A stretch of 64,000 nucleotides of DNA from Arctopsyche grandis. Taxonomy: Eukaryota; Arthropoda; Insecta; Trichoptera; Hydropsychidae. The stretch is taken from positions 870,501 through 934,500 of the forward strand of contig NC_135358.1 of NCBI RefSeq assembly GCF_051622035.1. The letters run 5' to 3'. The notes under the pieces were generated by a model. That model was given only the letters and a program-made list of their open reading frames with translations, did no database searches and was not told the DNA's origin. The position numbers were made by a program, and so were the translations under genes. Of the stretch, positions 1 through 11,689 are shown piece by piece. Within the stretch, counting starts at the first letter, position 1. Each line of letters begins with the position of its first letter.

Positions 1-505
1 AAAAGAAGGAATCTCTGATCAATTTATTAGATTTTTCTTTTTGGAGTCTAAGCGAGTGACCTCTGAGGTAAATCTTTACGTTGAATGTAATAAGATTAGA
101 CATATGAAAGTTATAGTAATTATTAAGTATTTTATAGACTTCAATTAAGTCACATCTAGTTCATCTCATCTCCAATGTAGTGAGATTAATTATTTTCAAT
201 ATTTCGTTATAAGAAAGTGATTTGAGTTCAGAAGGAATCTTTGTAATTCTCCTTTGAACCCTTTCAATACATGTAATATCCTTTTTAAAATGAGGATTCC
301 ATATGTTTAAAGCGTATTCTAGTCTAGGTCTGATGAAAGTTTTATATATTTTTGATAAAATAGTTAAATTTAGAAAATTCAATAGAAAAATGAGTAAAAA
401 GTAGTATTTAAATATAAAATTATATTTTGCATAATATTCTATACATATTTCAGTAATTTTGTATGTTATTATATGTACACACATACATATAATATAATAT
501 AACAA
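1..505 (-). mobile_element. Non-LTR retrotransposon relic, reverse transcriptase C-terminus
   Basis: The minus strand reads a typical C-terminal segment of a non-LTR retrotransposon reverse transcriptase: an 'RPRLEYA..IWNP' stretch, then 'IERVQRRITKIP', 'LSYNEIL' and 'TTLEMR'. A TGA stop follows near position 161. The same frame then continues to the window edge with 'DLIEVYKIL' and 'RGHSLRL', which is the usual downstream block of this domain. The catalytic palm is absent, and the upstream part beyond about 450 dissolves into AT-rich sequence. This is therefore a decayed 5'-truncated copy carrying at least one nonsense codon, and it runs off the left end of the window. Family level is uncertain; the motif set fits the CR1/jockey group. 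Confidence 0.75.
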
Positions 506-1448
506 TATAATATAATCATATTTTTGAAATGGCGTAGCCGTAGGATGTTCTTTTCAGTGAAATTGATACGATCTCAAGATAAAAACCCTTATTTTCCTCA
601 TATTGTCGTACCAAGGACATGTATGGAAATTGTACGATGCATTTGGGAAATCTGCTGCGTGCCCTAATATATGAAAATAATATATAAAGTATACCTACTT
701 CATTTCTAAATATACCGATCGATCGACACATTCGTGTCGAAAGAAAATAAAACTCGGGAATTGTTGTCAATTTTTTTTTTCAATATTATTATTGTTTTCA
801 ATTTTCGATGGACGTGCTGTTTCTTTCAGCTGAAATTGAAATTGCATTCGAGTGAACTAGCGGGTGTAAATAAAAGTAGAAAAAAACAGTAGTCTCTGCA
901 GCCACGTTTAATTTTCAACGTACACTATAAGCCCTCGTTGAATTTAAAATTTAATTACTTCAACAGTAGCAGAACAATCAAGTGAGAAAAATCTTTTACC
1001 AGTTATATTTAGAAAATAATCATTTGAAAATGTATTATATTGTGTCTACTTTTTCTGTTTTTCAACAAAGAATTGGGGCTCTAACGTTTTAATCAGGAAA
1101 ACCTTTTGCAGATTGAACTCATATGTTTTTCTCCGTACCTCTTAAGTCACCCAATATTTAAATATTTAATGCAGAAAACATGCATATCTACCTATACATA
1201 TAATTTAAGTACATCGTTTAAACTGTAAATAGAAAAGCTATATTAACCTTCATTGACTTTCAATGTAGACGAGATCAATAAAATGAAACTTTTTACCTCT
1301 CATGTCAAATGTCAAATTTTTACCTATCAAGTTAAAAATACTTTTTGAATAAAATATAAATAAGCATAATGGACATATTTACGGTCGAGCGATTTTTTAT
1401 CCTTATTGTACATAAGGATGAATTTATTGTACAAAAGGATGATTTTAA
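506..1448. other. No gene recognised
   Basis: This is AT-rich sequence with short poly-T and poly-A runs. I see no coding segment, RNA gene or repeat shared with the rest of the window. Confidence 0.6.
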
Positions 1449-2045
1449 CCTTTGAAGGATGGAAAACCGATATCGAACGAGTGTCCTAAACCGGGGTCGA
1501 GTAAGATCCCAGTATTTTTTAATCAAAATACAGCTTTTATCAATACAAATGGGTTCAATATATATATCTTATTAATCATTTTATACATCAACATTAAAAA
1601 GTTTAAGTCCTATAGCATGTTTTTTACTATTTTTGTATTAAAAATAACGACAAGCATCAACATGCAAACGCACATAGGTGAGGCCAACAGGCGACTGCAT
1701 GACTCAATAGTCACGCGCCAAAAGCGACGAAAACAATAGCTTACGAAAATATAGCTATCTCTTTCTCTCGCATTGATTCATCGATCAACAAGAATATGCA
1801 AGCGAACAGTCAAAAACTCGACTTATTGCTACCGCCTTTAAATCATACTTTGGAACGTAGAAATGTATAAATGTTTTTTTTTTACGATGTACCCCTTTTA
1901 TAAATTATAGAAAATCTATTAAAATAAATTTCTTGTAGTTCATTCTAAGAATACAAGAAATATAGGGTGTATAGCTTTGAAAACCACATAGTTATTACAA
2001 AAAACATAAAAATTGGGGCACTTGCATACCACCGGTGAGGGAGGG
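1449..2045 (+). mobile_element. TTAA-flanked MITE, family C copy 1
   Basis: The element begins CCTTTGAAGGA and ends GGTGAGGGAGGG. It is directly flanked by TTAA at 1445-1448 and 2046-2049. A second copy with the same ends lies at 6342-6921 and a truncated inverted one at 61748-62017. No transposase is encoded. TTAA duplication is the signature of piggyBac-type transposases, so this is inferred to be a non-autonomous piggyBac-type element of 597 bp. The short open frame inside it is not a gene. Confidence 0.7.
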
Positions 2046-2049
2046 TTAA

Positions 2050-3459
2050 GGAAAAAAGAAAAACCAGACTATAAGTCATTCACAAAAAATTCGATCACTA
2101 AATATTTATATACATAAATACGTACATATTCTTCCAACATGTAAATCATATAAAAAATTAATTTCCATTATTATTTTCATATGTACATATATGTATGTAG
2201 ATCTAAACGTTTCAATATTACTTATAAAAATACATGTCCAAATAGCACGCTAGCCGCTAATGAGTTTAATAGTTTTTTTCCGTTTATAAATTAAACGAAA
2301 CCATATTATAATAATTTTATTTAACCAAAAATATATGTACATTTCAACACTAGCATGCAACACTAACAGTAAAAGGTTAACTTAATTACTAAATTGCACA
2401 TAAGTTTCACTCGTACTATTTGAACATGAAAGTGAATTTAGACGGCAAGTTTCAATACTAAAACTTTTAAAGGACCGAATCAAAACAAACAGAACAGCAA
2501 ACAAGTGTATAATATTATATATACATATGTACCTATATATACATATAATACAAGACATGCCTATATATATATACATATATACACTATACAGGTATATAGT
2601 GGCATTTGAATACGTCATCGCGATTGTGTTAACGTTATCAAACGTTCGTAACTATGTTTATTCAGTAGCGGCGAATTCGATCCTTCGCTTTAATAAGCAC
2701 TTTTGATGTTATAATTTTGACCGCTTATTACAAAATCAATATTGCCTCGAACCTGAAAACCGAAACTCGCGTGACTCCAGCGATTGCCAAACGGTCGATA
2801 TGTACTCAAATATTGATGAAAAAAAACTAGACTGATTAATCGCAGGCAATTTGTTATAATATTTATATCATTATCATACAATGGTTCAAGGACTGTGGTC
2901 AACTTACCTTTTAATATTGTTTTTATTTGGCATTTCCGATATTTATTTCATTGTGCATATAAATGTATGTAGGTAATTGAGCGATCAACATGTGCCTTTA
3001 ACGAGATTTGCGATTTGACGTAGACGAACCCAAATGGGAGGTCTTATAACCATTTTATGAGTTTTATGACAATAAATGCATACGCTACAAAACTTTTTAT
3101 TTATCTTCATACGATGTATTAATAGATGAAATAATTTGACAGCGAGATTATTTTATTAAGATGTACAGAATTAAGAATAAGATATTTTTTATAACAAAAA
3201 ATTAACTGTTGATATATCAACGAGCACAACACTAGTATTCTACATATATTTATAAATATTATATTATATATTCTAATAGAATTATGTCCCTACTTTATCT
3301 TTGAAGGTTTTATCATTAAAATGCATGCTTTATTTAACATGATTTATCTAATATCAAACCTTAGCTCCTTGGTTTAATTTCAAAGCACTTTAAATATTAT
3401 TTATTATTGGCATTTGAAGAAATCCATATTTGAAGTTGTATAAAAAAATAGTAAAAAAA
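2050..3459. other. No gene recognised
   Basis: AT-rich sequence with TATATGTACATA-type simple repeats (about 2090-2200 and 2515-2590). No coding segment supported. A short piece around 3137 (TTTGACAGCGAGAT) also occurs near 51475 and belongs to the dispersed E/F repeat family. Confidence 0.5.
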
Positions 3460-4130
3460 ATGTTTTTTACATACCTCCTTTGCATTTCACATGGTTTTCG
3501 TGTTAGTGGTCATTTTTTATATCTCTTATCTCTTATCCGATCGTTTTCATACTTTGCCATATTGCTCATTTTGGTCATCAATATACGTTAATGTATCGTC
3601 TGCCATTACGTTGGAGATAAAATATCGTATACAACGCGTTTTAAAAACGGGGCCCGTAGACCTTCCTGACCTTTAACAAGCGTTCGTCCCGTGTCTTCCA
3701 ACCTGTTCGCCTTGATATGGCCATATCAGATTTTAATTTTTTAAACGTCTATAATTCACTCTATATTTTATAAAATTTGCTCTATAGGTTTTCGTTATCT
3801 CTAATATTTATTTTAAAATCTAGCCTCTTCTATATTTTGTTAATAAAATTAAAACAATATATAAAAAATAAATGTATATAAAAAAAACCAATGTACTGAA
3901 ATATAAAAAATAATTATAAAATAAAATAAAAAGGCTATTTAAACAATATTTCAATAACAAATGTACGACAACATAAACTATAAATATGAATTAAAAATGT
4001 GTGGGATTTCGTGATTAGGATTTCAATAAAAAATATTTCAATGATTGGAATTTCAATCAAAATCATTTTTCCGGCTTAAATTAATGTAATTAAATATATT
4101 ACTAAGAGGCTTGGGCCGCGTAAGTACGTA
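3460..4130 (+). repeat. Dispersed repeat family E/F, copy 1
   Basis: The first part (about 3470-3630) contains 'CATACTTTGCCATATTGCTC' and matches 26445-26620 on this strand and 53405-53620 on the other. The second part (about 3720-4120, CTATATTTTATAAAATTTGC and AAGAGGCTTGGGC) matches the minus strand of 50790-51485. In the copy at 50.8-53.6 kb the two parts are separated only by a jockey insertion, so E and F are one repeat. No coding capacity or terminal repeats seen. A further short F-like segment occurs around 4425-4510. Confidence 0.6.
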
Positions 4131-4801
4131 TGTAATGATATAAAGGTGGCCTTTTTTACTGTTTTTTTATTTTAATTTTATACGTTTTAGTTTTAGAGAA
4201 TTGTATTTTTAAATTCAATATTATGTAATTATTATTTACAAATTATTTTAATTTGTTTATTGGTTGGGTTAATACGAAGAGTTCTCTAAATTGAGAAATC
4301 ACCAATTCTCTCCGTAAACTTTGATCATGAGTATGGCTATGTATTCAATCTGTCATATCGAGAAGGGGGCGAAAAGGGGAAAAAAACGATCAGAACAGTG
4401 TGGACAAATGCGACAGTGTGGACGATCGCTATGTCATATTTTAATTGTTTAAACGCCTATAACTTTTTTTATTTTTTCACTCTATATTTTTTTATCTCAC
4501 AACGGCCTATTTTTCCTCGTAATTTAATTTGGTAAGAAAAGTGTATTTAAGAAGAAAATCTAAGGAATCAAAGCTATTGATATAAAAAAAGTAAAAAGTA
4601 CTTAATAATTTACTACCTAAAAAGCTGCCCAGGATTGGGGTCGTGGCGGTGAATGGTACCCTTATCTTATATATAATACTATGTACTCGTAATAAGTGTA
4701 CGGGTGCGTAAATAACATATCGAACAAGATCATGTAAGCAGATCGCACAATTTGAAATTCAAATATCACCGAGGTGGGGTTTGGCAGCCATTGTTGGCGC
4801 C
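4131..4801. other. No gene recognised
   Basis: AT-rich DNA that includes a second partial F-repeat segment at about 4425-4510 (CCTATAACTTTTTTTATT, then CACTCTATATTTT). No coding segment supported. Confidence 0.5.
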
Positions 4802-4888
4802 CAGGGCCGGCTTAATAATTTACGGCGGTCGCGAACCCTTAAATCTGGGGCCAATTTGCATAAATAAATGCGGCCGAATCCGGCCCTG
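4802..4888. repeat. Short element with CAGGGCCGG inverted ends
   Basis: The segment starts CAGGGCCGGCTT and ends CCGGCCCTG, an 87-bp unit with complementary 9-bp ends. Termini of this type are common in hAT-group MITEs. The flanking 8-mers do not match each other, so the assignment is weak. Confidence 0.4.
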
Positions 4889-5796
4889 TGCTATTTGCAT
4901 ACGCCTACCCCCAGCCCCTCCCTCCCCCGACCCGGTCTAATGGCAAGAAATATCATCGTTGTGATTTAGCGAGCAATAATTCAACGCGAGCCGAGTGTTT
5001 TGTATCATATCTCGTTTGTTGAATAAATTATGAGAAGGGGGGGGGGGTCTGTTTATGTACTGTGTGAATAAAAAAAACCGTTTGTATTATATTATAAATG
5101 GTGTGTACTTTATTTATGATAAATATCATACTATAGAATTTAACCCTTTGAACTCGTGTTTATGTATGGATATGTGTGTATTTTCGATATTGCTTTGTAG
5201 TCGTATGTCGAGTAATCATTGACACGAACCTTTACTTTACCTAATTTTTTTTACTAATTTAAATTCAACTAATGAATTATTTAGAAACTTTACATTTTTT
5301 TAATACGTCAGTGGTTCTCAAACGATTAAATATATTATCAATATTTTAAAATATGTAGTCAAAAAATTAAATTTTCGAAATTTAAACGAAATTAAAACCG
5401 AAATTTTCAAGATAGTGTTGCGTAGTGTTGGGTGGAGGATCCAAATAAAAGGCCAACGTCGCTTCACTGCATTTATTGGGTGATTAAGGAGATCCACGCA
5501 CTGCCAGTTCTCCGTCCAGAATGCCTTCATAGTAATTACCTGCTTATAAAAATTAAGTCGCTCACTGCATCTTCCTCGACGCGTTTGTCTACCTATTGTT
5601 ATAGTCACGTACCAGATACGCAGTCCCACGGTCTCGGCATACAATCCCACGCTTTCGCGCTGTCAGTTCTGAGAACTCTAGCGGGAAATGACCGAATGCC
5701 GTTACCGACCACTAAGTCGATTCGGGGGGGTCTTCATTTTTAGCCGACTGCACTTAAACCTGGAAATAATCCTCGAAAACCTTTTGAAATGGCGGC
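4889..5796. other. No gene recognised; poly-G run and GC-richer block
   Basis: A run of ten or more G at about 5036-5047 is followed by AT-rich DNA and then a markedly GC-richer block at 5400-5750. The block has short open frames on both strands, but none shows a recognisable domain or splice context. It could be conserved non-coding sequence of an upstream intron or an old repeat end. Confidence 0.4.
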
Positions 5797-5843
5797 TCCT
5801 TTTAGCATATGCTACAATAGTATTGTAGCATATGCTAAAAGGA
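5797..5843. repeat. Perfect 47-nt palindrome
   Basis: A 23-nt arm (5797-5819), a single central G and an exactly complementary 23-nt arm (5821-5843) can form a hairpin or cruciform. Each arm contains the smaller palindrome TAGCATATGCTA. I see no link to a gene or transposon end. Confidence 0.85.
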
Positions 5844-6341
5844 ATGTATGTACATATGTGTTGTAACATTGTCAGGATGTAATACAATGTCTTTATTTTT
5901 TTTTAAATAATATCTTATTTCACTTTAATAATATTTTTACAATATAATTCAATGCAAGGTCTAAAATATATTAGATATACGTATTCCATTAATAAATTAA
6001 TAATATCAACAACTTGCGTCTTTTATATTAAAATTTTATTTTATAAAAATTTATTGATGTCAATATTTCAAATACGAAACGCAAACTCAAAACTAATAAA
6101 AATTAAAAGTCAAATTCTATAGAAATACAACAATGTTGTATTTCTTGACCAAAATGCAATGTGAAACTGAAAGGAATTGCAATTGGCCATCGCGGATCGA
6201 GTGGGGGGTGAATGCGATCGGTTCGACTATGGTTTGTGATATTTTTATTAAAAGCCAGATTTTCAATATTATTTTTACCACTAGTTCTCAGCATGCCATT
6301 TTCCCGATCAAGACTTGCTAAAATAAAAATGAATATATTAA
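5844..6341. other. No gene recognised
   Basis: AT-rich DNA between the palindrome and the second family C MITE, whose left TTAA is at 6338-6341. No feature supported. Confidence 0.5.
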
Positions 6342-6921
6342 CGTTTGAAGGACGGACCGACGAGATCGAACGAGTCTTCCAAACTAGGGTCGAGTAAGAC
6401 CCCAGTATTTTTTAATCAAATACAGCTTTTCTCAATACAAATGAGTTCACTATATACATATCTTATTAATCATTTTATTCATCAACATATAAAAGTTTTA
6501 GTCATATAGCATGTTTTTGACTATTTTTGTATTAAAAAATAACGACAAGCATCAACACGCAAACGCACATAGGTAAGACCAACAGTTGACTGCATGACTC
6601 AATAGCCACGCGCCAAAAGTGACGAAAACAATAGCTTACGAAAATATGGCTGCCTCTTTCTCTCGCATTGATTCATCGATCAACAAAAACATGACTTATC
6701 GCTACTGCCTTTAAATCATACTTTGGAACGTAGAAATGTGTAAATGTACTTTTTTACAATGTACCCCTTTTCTAAATCATACAAAATCTATTAAAATAAA
6801 TTTCTTGTAGTTCATTCTAGTAATACAAGAAATATGGGGTGTATAGCTTTGAAAACCACATAGTTATTACGAAAAACGTAAAAATTGGGGCACTTGCATA
6901 CCCGACTTCGATGAGGGAGGG
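6342..6921 (+). mobile_element. TTAA-flanked MITE, family C copy 2
   Basis: Same family and orientation as the copy at 1449-2045, with near-identical internal sequence (GGTCGAGTAAGACCCCAGTA and the stretch around TTACGAAAATATGGCTGCC). It is flanked by TTAA at 6338-6341 and 6922-6925. It is 580 bp, with small internal deletions relative to copy 1. No coding capacity. Inferred piggyBac-type non-autonomous element. Confidence 0.7.
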
Positions 6922-6925
6922 TTAA

Positions 6926-8686
6926 AAAATATGGACAAAAATCGCTCCAGACCGTTATGATTACAAAATAATAATTTTAATTTTTTTACCACGGAAATAT
7001 GAAACCGGAATCAATTGGTTTAAAGACATTACTTTAAATTTCAAAAAAAAAAATTCAAACCATAATATAAAAAAATTCTCAAAATTTAAAAATCACTATT
7101 TTTAAACATCTTAAAACTGAAATTAAAAATAAATCACTGACAGCTTTTTATCTCTATGTTCATATGTACATACATTAAAATATACATATAGTACATATAT
7201 TCAAAGTGATTTTTTTTTCATATATGTATAATACGTAATTTTCGTAATAAACCTGGTTTATTTTAAAATTATTTTAAATCGCCGATTTATTTTTACTAAA
7301 AAAATATTTAACAAAATTATAAGATGTTTATAAATGCCTCATGGCCAATTAGGCTCCGTTAGTATTTCAGAATGAACCCTCCTACGTCTACTCGTGACAT
7401 TATTTAATATTTAGTGCATACATACGTTATTATATATAGTCCCTTTTAAGTTACGGTACACATTGTTAGGTCGAGAAGTTCTGTATATTTAATAATAATT
7501 AATTTTGCGAATGACCCGGAGGCTTTCATTCAATTTGTCCCATCGATCCATCCCGATCCTGAATTTCATTAGTCAAAATTAACAGATGTTCCACCGCTGT
7601 GAAATATGTTGTTAATCTGGGATACTGTCGCTTTTGTCAGAAGGTATGTATCCTAAAACCCACAGAATTATCCGTCTTTCAACTTCATCCTTCTGCGTGT
7701 ATATATTATATTATATTAAAAGGTGGATATAAAAATTTCAATACGGATCGTTTGAGTTTTTGTCTGTTTTATCGAATGGTGTGTCTATCTTGTTTGACAC
7801 ATGTAGAAACATATGTACATAATATGATATAATATATCGCTGAATCACGTACGTTTGTTTATTTTGCACGTCTGTTTGTTCTGGAAAGCGAAAAGCGGAA
7901 GCTGTCGGTTTTCCGGGGTGGAGGGGGTGGAAAATTGGCGAAATTGTGACGATTCATCAGATGACAGAATGCGATGAATGAGGTTCGGAATGAGACAAAA
8001 GTGACTGTTGAGTTTGCGGAAGATGTGCGCAATTTAATCAAGCCTTGATTAATTCCATACATATTTCATTTTTAAACAAAGGCTTTCTTGCGCTTTATTT
8101 CCTCTTTTATTTCGAACGTAAAAAAGAAGTTCGCGTGTTTTCCTTTCATATGTTGAATTTAATTCTCGAAGCGTTCGCAGCAAGTGGCTGAATTAATTCA
8201 ATGTTTCTTTTTTTTTGCGCTTTCCTTTCTCTTTTATCCGAACTAAAGGAAATCTTAGTCTCTTGCGTGCCTTCCCTCTCCCTTTGGAGATTTAATCTTT
8301 ATTATTTTTTTTTTGTTTTCGCATTCCGTGTTTTTTAAAGTGACGGAAAAAATTATATACACGTTAAAAAATGGACGGTATCGATCATGGCAAACATATA
8401 ATATGATACTTGTTTTCCTATATTTTCTTTTACTAGTAATGCTTAACTTTTGCGTGTTGCTTAATCTCGTGAATTATTTATGTATCCATTACGTTAGTTA
8501 ATCTGATGTTCAATTAAAAGAAAAATATTAATAATGTATTGATTTCATTGCCAAGTCATATGAATATCGAAAATTATAAGAATTATTTGTGAGAAATATG
8601 TATAATAAGATGTAATATTATGTAGATATAATAAGAAGCGTAATCAGAATGTCATGTTCATTAAAAATAATTATTAAGAACAATTA
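6926..8686. other. No gene recognised
   Basis: AT-rich DNA with a GC-richer patch near 7860-8080 that has no supported coding potential. No repeat copy shared with other parts of the window was found here. Confidence 0.5.
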
Positions 8687-8985
8687 CACTGTTCGACAAA
8701 TGACGACTTTTTTTGGTTCAGAGACGATATATGACTTTCATTATAAATCTATGCCCAATGAACACGAATCTGGTAATAAAAAATGTTTATTAGCTCGATA
8801 TTCGGAGATATATAAGTTTTTTAAAACGCGCGATTTTTCATATGTTTATTGAGATAATATTCTGACCACACTATTTTTTGTTTTCGTTTAAAAGGGTTAA
8901 TTGGAAGTGTGCTGAATTTTTTTATAAGAAAAGTACATATTTTCACCATATCTCGTCTCTGAACCATTTTTCGTGTCGAACAGTG
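8687..8985 (+). mobile_element. Family A MITE, short copy
   Basis: The sequence starts CACTGTTCGACAAATGACGA and ends TTCGTGTCGAACAGTG, so the ends are inverted repeats. The interior is shared with longer copies at 13423-14086, 18898-20073, 24015-24491 and 49068-49627. This copy lacks most of the central part and is about 300 bp. No transposase is present. The exact boundaries may lie a few bases beyond CACTG/CAGTG, because all right ends continue with TTATT. Confidence 0.65.
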
Positions 8986-10369
8986 TTATTAGTATTTTTA
9001 TATGCTTCGATTAAAATCTACTAATCATGATTAAAGTGTAAGCAAATTAAAAAATGGTGAATTTTGAAATTTATTAGTATATTTAAACTAATAATATTTT
9101 CAAATTGAATGTCACAAAACCTGTTTAAATATTAAATGAAAAACTTGTCAAATATATTTTAATCAAAATATTTAATTATTCAAATAAGACGATTTATGTA
9201 TGGAAAACACTTTTCAACTATTTTATGAATTATGATTTTAAACATTTATATAAATAAATTCAGTTTGCTCTTTAAAACTTGTGGATTTATATAACTCTTT
9301 TAAGTGCAAAATAGTGAAATATAAATGTATCACATTACATTCCAAGCACGAGTTTTCGAAGGTTTATTGCAGCATTAGCACACTTAATAACACATAATAA
9401 CAAGGTTTCTTATTATCATACATAATAATCATAATCATTTAATATTTGTACATATTTATGTATGTACGTGTGAACTCGTATTTAGAGTCTAAAAAGATAT
9501 TTTAAAATTGTCAAGTTATTTATTTAGTCTAATAAAAAAAGTGACATTTCTGGACCGTTTATCTCATTCTCTCTACTTTTGGTGGGTTGGGGGATCTGAA
9601 ATTGAATTTCGGCTCGGGATAAACGACGACTTATTTTCTGGGAAGGGTAGGGAGTACCAAAAGTGGCAGTTGTCAGCTCAGACAGCCGGTGGGTAGGCTG
9701 AAGGCTTAATTGAATAGCCACAGGCGTTCTCTGGTTGAAAAATAAGCAGAAAGGGTGAGATTCGGAAAGCGGGAACACCTCCCTCTCGTCCCTCAATTTT
9801 ATAGAGGATATAATTGGAGAGGTGGCGGAAAAATCAGCCCTGTCGGTGACAAAGGCGTCGAAGAGGGTCGTTTCGATTTAATGACGGGGATCGTTCGGAC
9901 AGACGACACTGGAAAATTGCCACTCGGAAATCAATATAACAATAATAATAAAATAAAATACATTGCTTTCCGTTAGCGGATACTCCAAATACTCTACTAG
10001 ACAAATTTGATCCAACTATCACAATACAAAGTGGGGCGGAAACAATTTATATCTATCTAAAAAAAATGTTTTCTCTGCTAGATATGGTACTTATAATATT
10101 ATAATTCAAATTAGAAATTTAAATTATATACCTACTATTTGTTTTACCCGTCTTCGCTCAGTATTTGTAATATAAACAACGTAAACATGGCGAATCTAAT
10201 AGTAAATATTCATTTGTTTTTTTATTAAAATTATTTGAATCGAAAAAAAAATCGACTCGTCGTCATAGAAATTTTGACTTGTTTACGAAATTCCCAACCA
10301 AAGATACAAACTTACATACAAACTCTCTTTCGAAATTATATATTAGATGTATGTATATGCAGGCCCGGA
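8986..10369. other. No gene recognised
   Basis: Mostly AT-rich. Positions 9540-9920 form a GC-richer island with overlapping short open frames on both strands, but no domain, splice pattern or homology is recognisable. Confidence 0.45.
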
Positions 10370-11250
10370 CCGAGGGTATATGACGCCCCTAGGCAGATTG
10401 GTTTCAGCGCCCCCGCCCCCCCCTTAAATTTTAAAACAATAAATTTCATGTAAGTTCTTGAAATGGTATGTCGAAGAAAAATATATAAAGACGAAAACAA
10501 AAAAATAAATTTAAAGTTTTTGTTCAAAATAGGCACGGTTTAAGATCTGTTCATAACAATCCAGCACAAACTGGCTATAGCACGTATCCTGCAAGGACGG
10601 AAAGTATTTTTTGGTACATTCTATATATACGCATTCACACTCCATTCGCGTATGTGCATTCACGCATTCATACGCGTCCATATAGAATGTACCAAAGAAT
10701 ATAGTCTGTACTTGCAGGATATCTGCTGCTGCTGGTTCGTACTGGATAGGTATGAACAGACCTTAATGTAAAAATGAATAAAATAAAATAGAATACGGAT
10801 ATGAATGACATTTCTACTTTCGAATATTATTGGTTTAGATATTTAATTTCGTGAAGAAAATCCACTTCTGATATATGTACATACATATATGTATATATAC
10901 ATATTTACATATGTTTCAGCGGTATTTAATATAAAATACAAATCCAAAATACCATTTGTACCGACGACAGTTTGCTCTTTTACAAGTTTTATTCGCAAGT
11001 CGTTGATATTTGACAGTCAACTTCCTGCGTTTCTCGTAAATTATAATATTTTACAATCAGTACTGTTCCTTCAACTACAAAAATTAAGTTAAAAATAGAA
11101 TGTTTTATAAGTTCAAAGAAAGCCAAATTATTTTATTTATTTTTCCAATTTAATAAGCAAAAAAAAGGAAAATTTGGGCGCCTCGCAGCTCCCCTTCTCT
11201 ATGTCGCCCTAGGCACGTGCCTAGTCTACTGCACCTTTGAGCCGACCCTG
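10370..11250. mobile_element. hAT-like non-autonomous element with a nested MITE
   Basis: The left end reads CAGGCCCGGACCGAGGG and the right end, on the opposite strand, CAGGGTCGGCTCAAAGG. This is an imperfect terminal inverted repeat of the CAGGG(C/T)CGG type common in hAT-group elements. The flanking 8-mers share TATAT (TGTATATG and GCTATATT), which would fit a decayed 8-bp duplication. GCGCC(C/T)C tracts lie just inside both ends. No transposase is encoded, and a second MITE sits inside at 10544-10762. Confidence 0.5.
10544..10762. mobile_element. Foldback MITE flanked by TTAA
   Basis: The element begins GATCTGTTCATA and ends, on the opposite strand, GGTCTGTTCATA. The two halves are largely complementary over about 90 bp (CCAGCACAAACTGG..ATCCTGCAAG..TTTGGTACATTCTATAT), so the single strand would fold into a long hairpin. 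TTAA lies immediately outside both ends (10540-10543 and 10763-10766). This supports a piggyBac-type non-autonomous element inserted into the older hAT-like element. Confidence 0.7.
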
Positions 11251-11279
11251 GCTATATTTATCAATTTTAATAAAAAAAA

Positions 11280-11345
11280 TTATCCTTGACGAGGGGGGGG
11301 CTATTTACAGGGGGGTTAATGTCCAGGGGGTAAGTGTCCTAGAAC
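11280..11345 (+). other. G-run cluster
   Basis: Three runs of five to nine G occur within about 60 bp (near 11290, 11310 and 11326), which could support a G-quadruplex. It sits just right of the hAT-like element, with no gene context. Confidence 0.5.
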
Positions 11346-11410
11346 CCCTATGTACATACATATGTATGTTTTTATTTTGCTGGTAAACGTTTATTTCTCA
11401 TATTTTCATT

Positions 11411-11600
11411 TATTTATCCACATTGTAGCTCACTGGTTAAGCGATTGTTCACCAGTTGATAGGTCGTGGAGTTACGCTTACGGTTTCTGATTAATATCTG
11501 TATTTCTACATACATACATTCCATAATGTGTTTGGATATATACACAGTTAGCCATAGTGTCGAGTAAGGGTGACTTGTCATGCCAGTATGGCAAATGTGA
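11411..11600 (+). mobile_element. Possible tRNA-derived SINE
   Basis: The sequence TAGCTCACTGGTTAAGCG resembles the A box of a tRNA promoter. A weaker B-box-like stretch follows about 35 bp later, and the segment ends in an AATAAAAAATAAATAAA tail. The 16-mer AAGCGATTGYTCACCA recurs at about 17680, suggesting a dispersed element. The B box is degenerate, so the call is tentative. Confidence 0.35.
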
Positions 11601-11689
11601 ATAAAAAATAAATAAAGTGTTAATTTAAAAAAAAAATCGATATTGAAGCGTCCAGACACATTCAAACATACCGGCAGCATTATGAAATA

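Noticed and set aside
1452-1739. 95-codon plus-strand open frame
   Set aside because: It lies wholly in the family C MITE and is not open in the second copy at 6342-6921.
9508-10022. Overlapping open frames in a GC-richer island
   Set aside because: Frames on both strands overlap with no domain, no splice sites in phase with a neighbour and no match to the window's genes. Higher GC lowers stop frequency.
11411-11480. Possible functional tRNA gene
   Set aside because: Only the A box is convincing. The stems do not pair and an A-rich tail follows, so a SINE is more likely.
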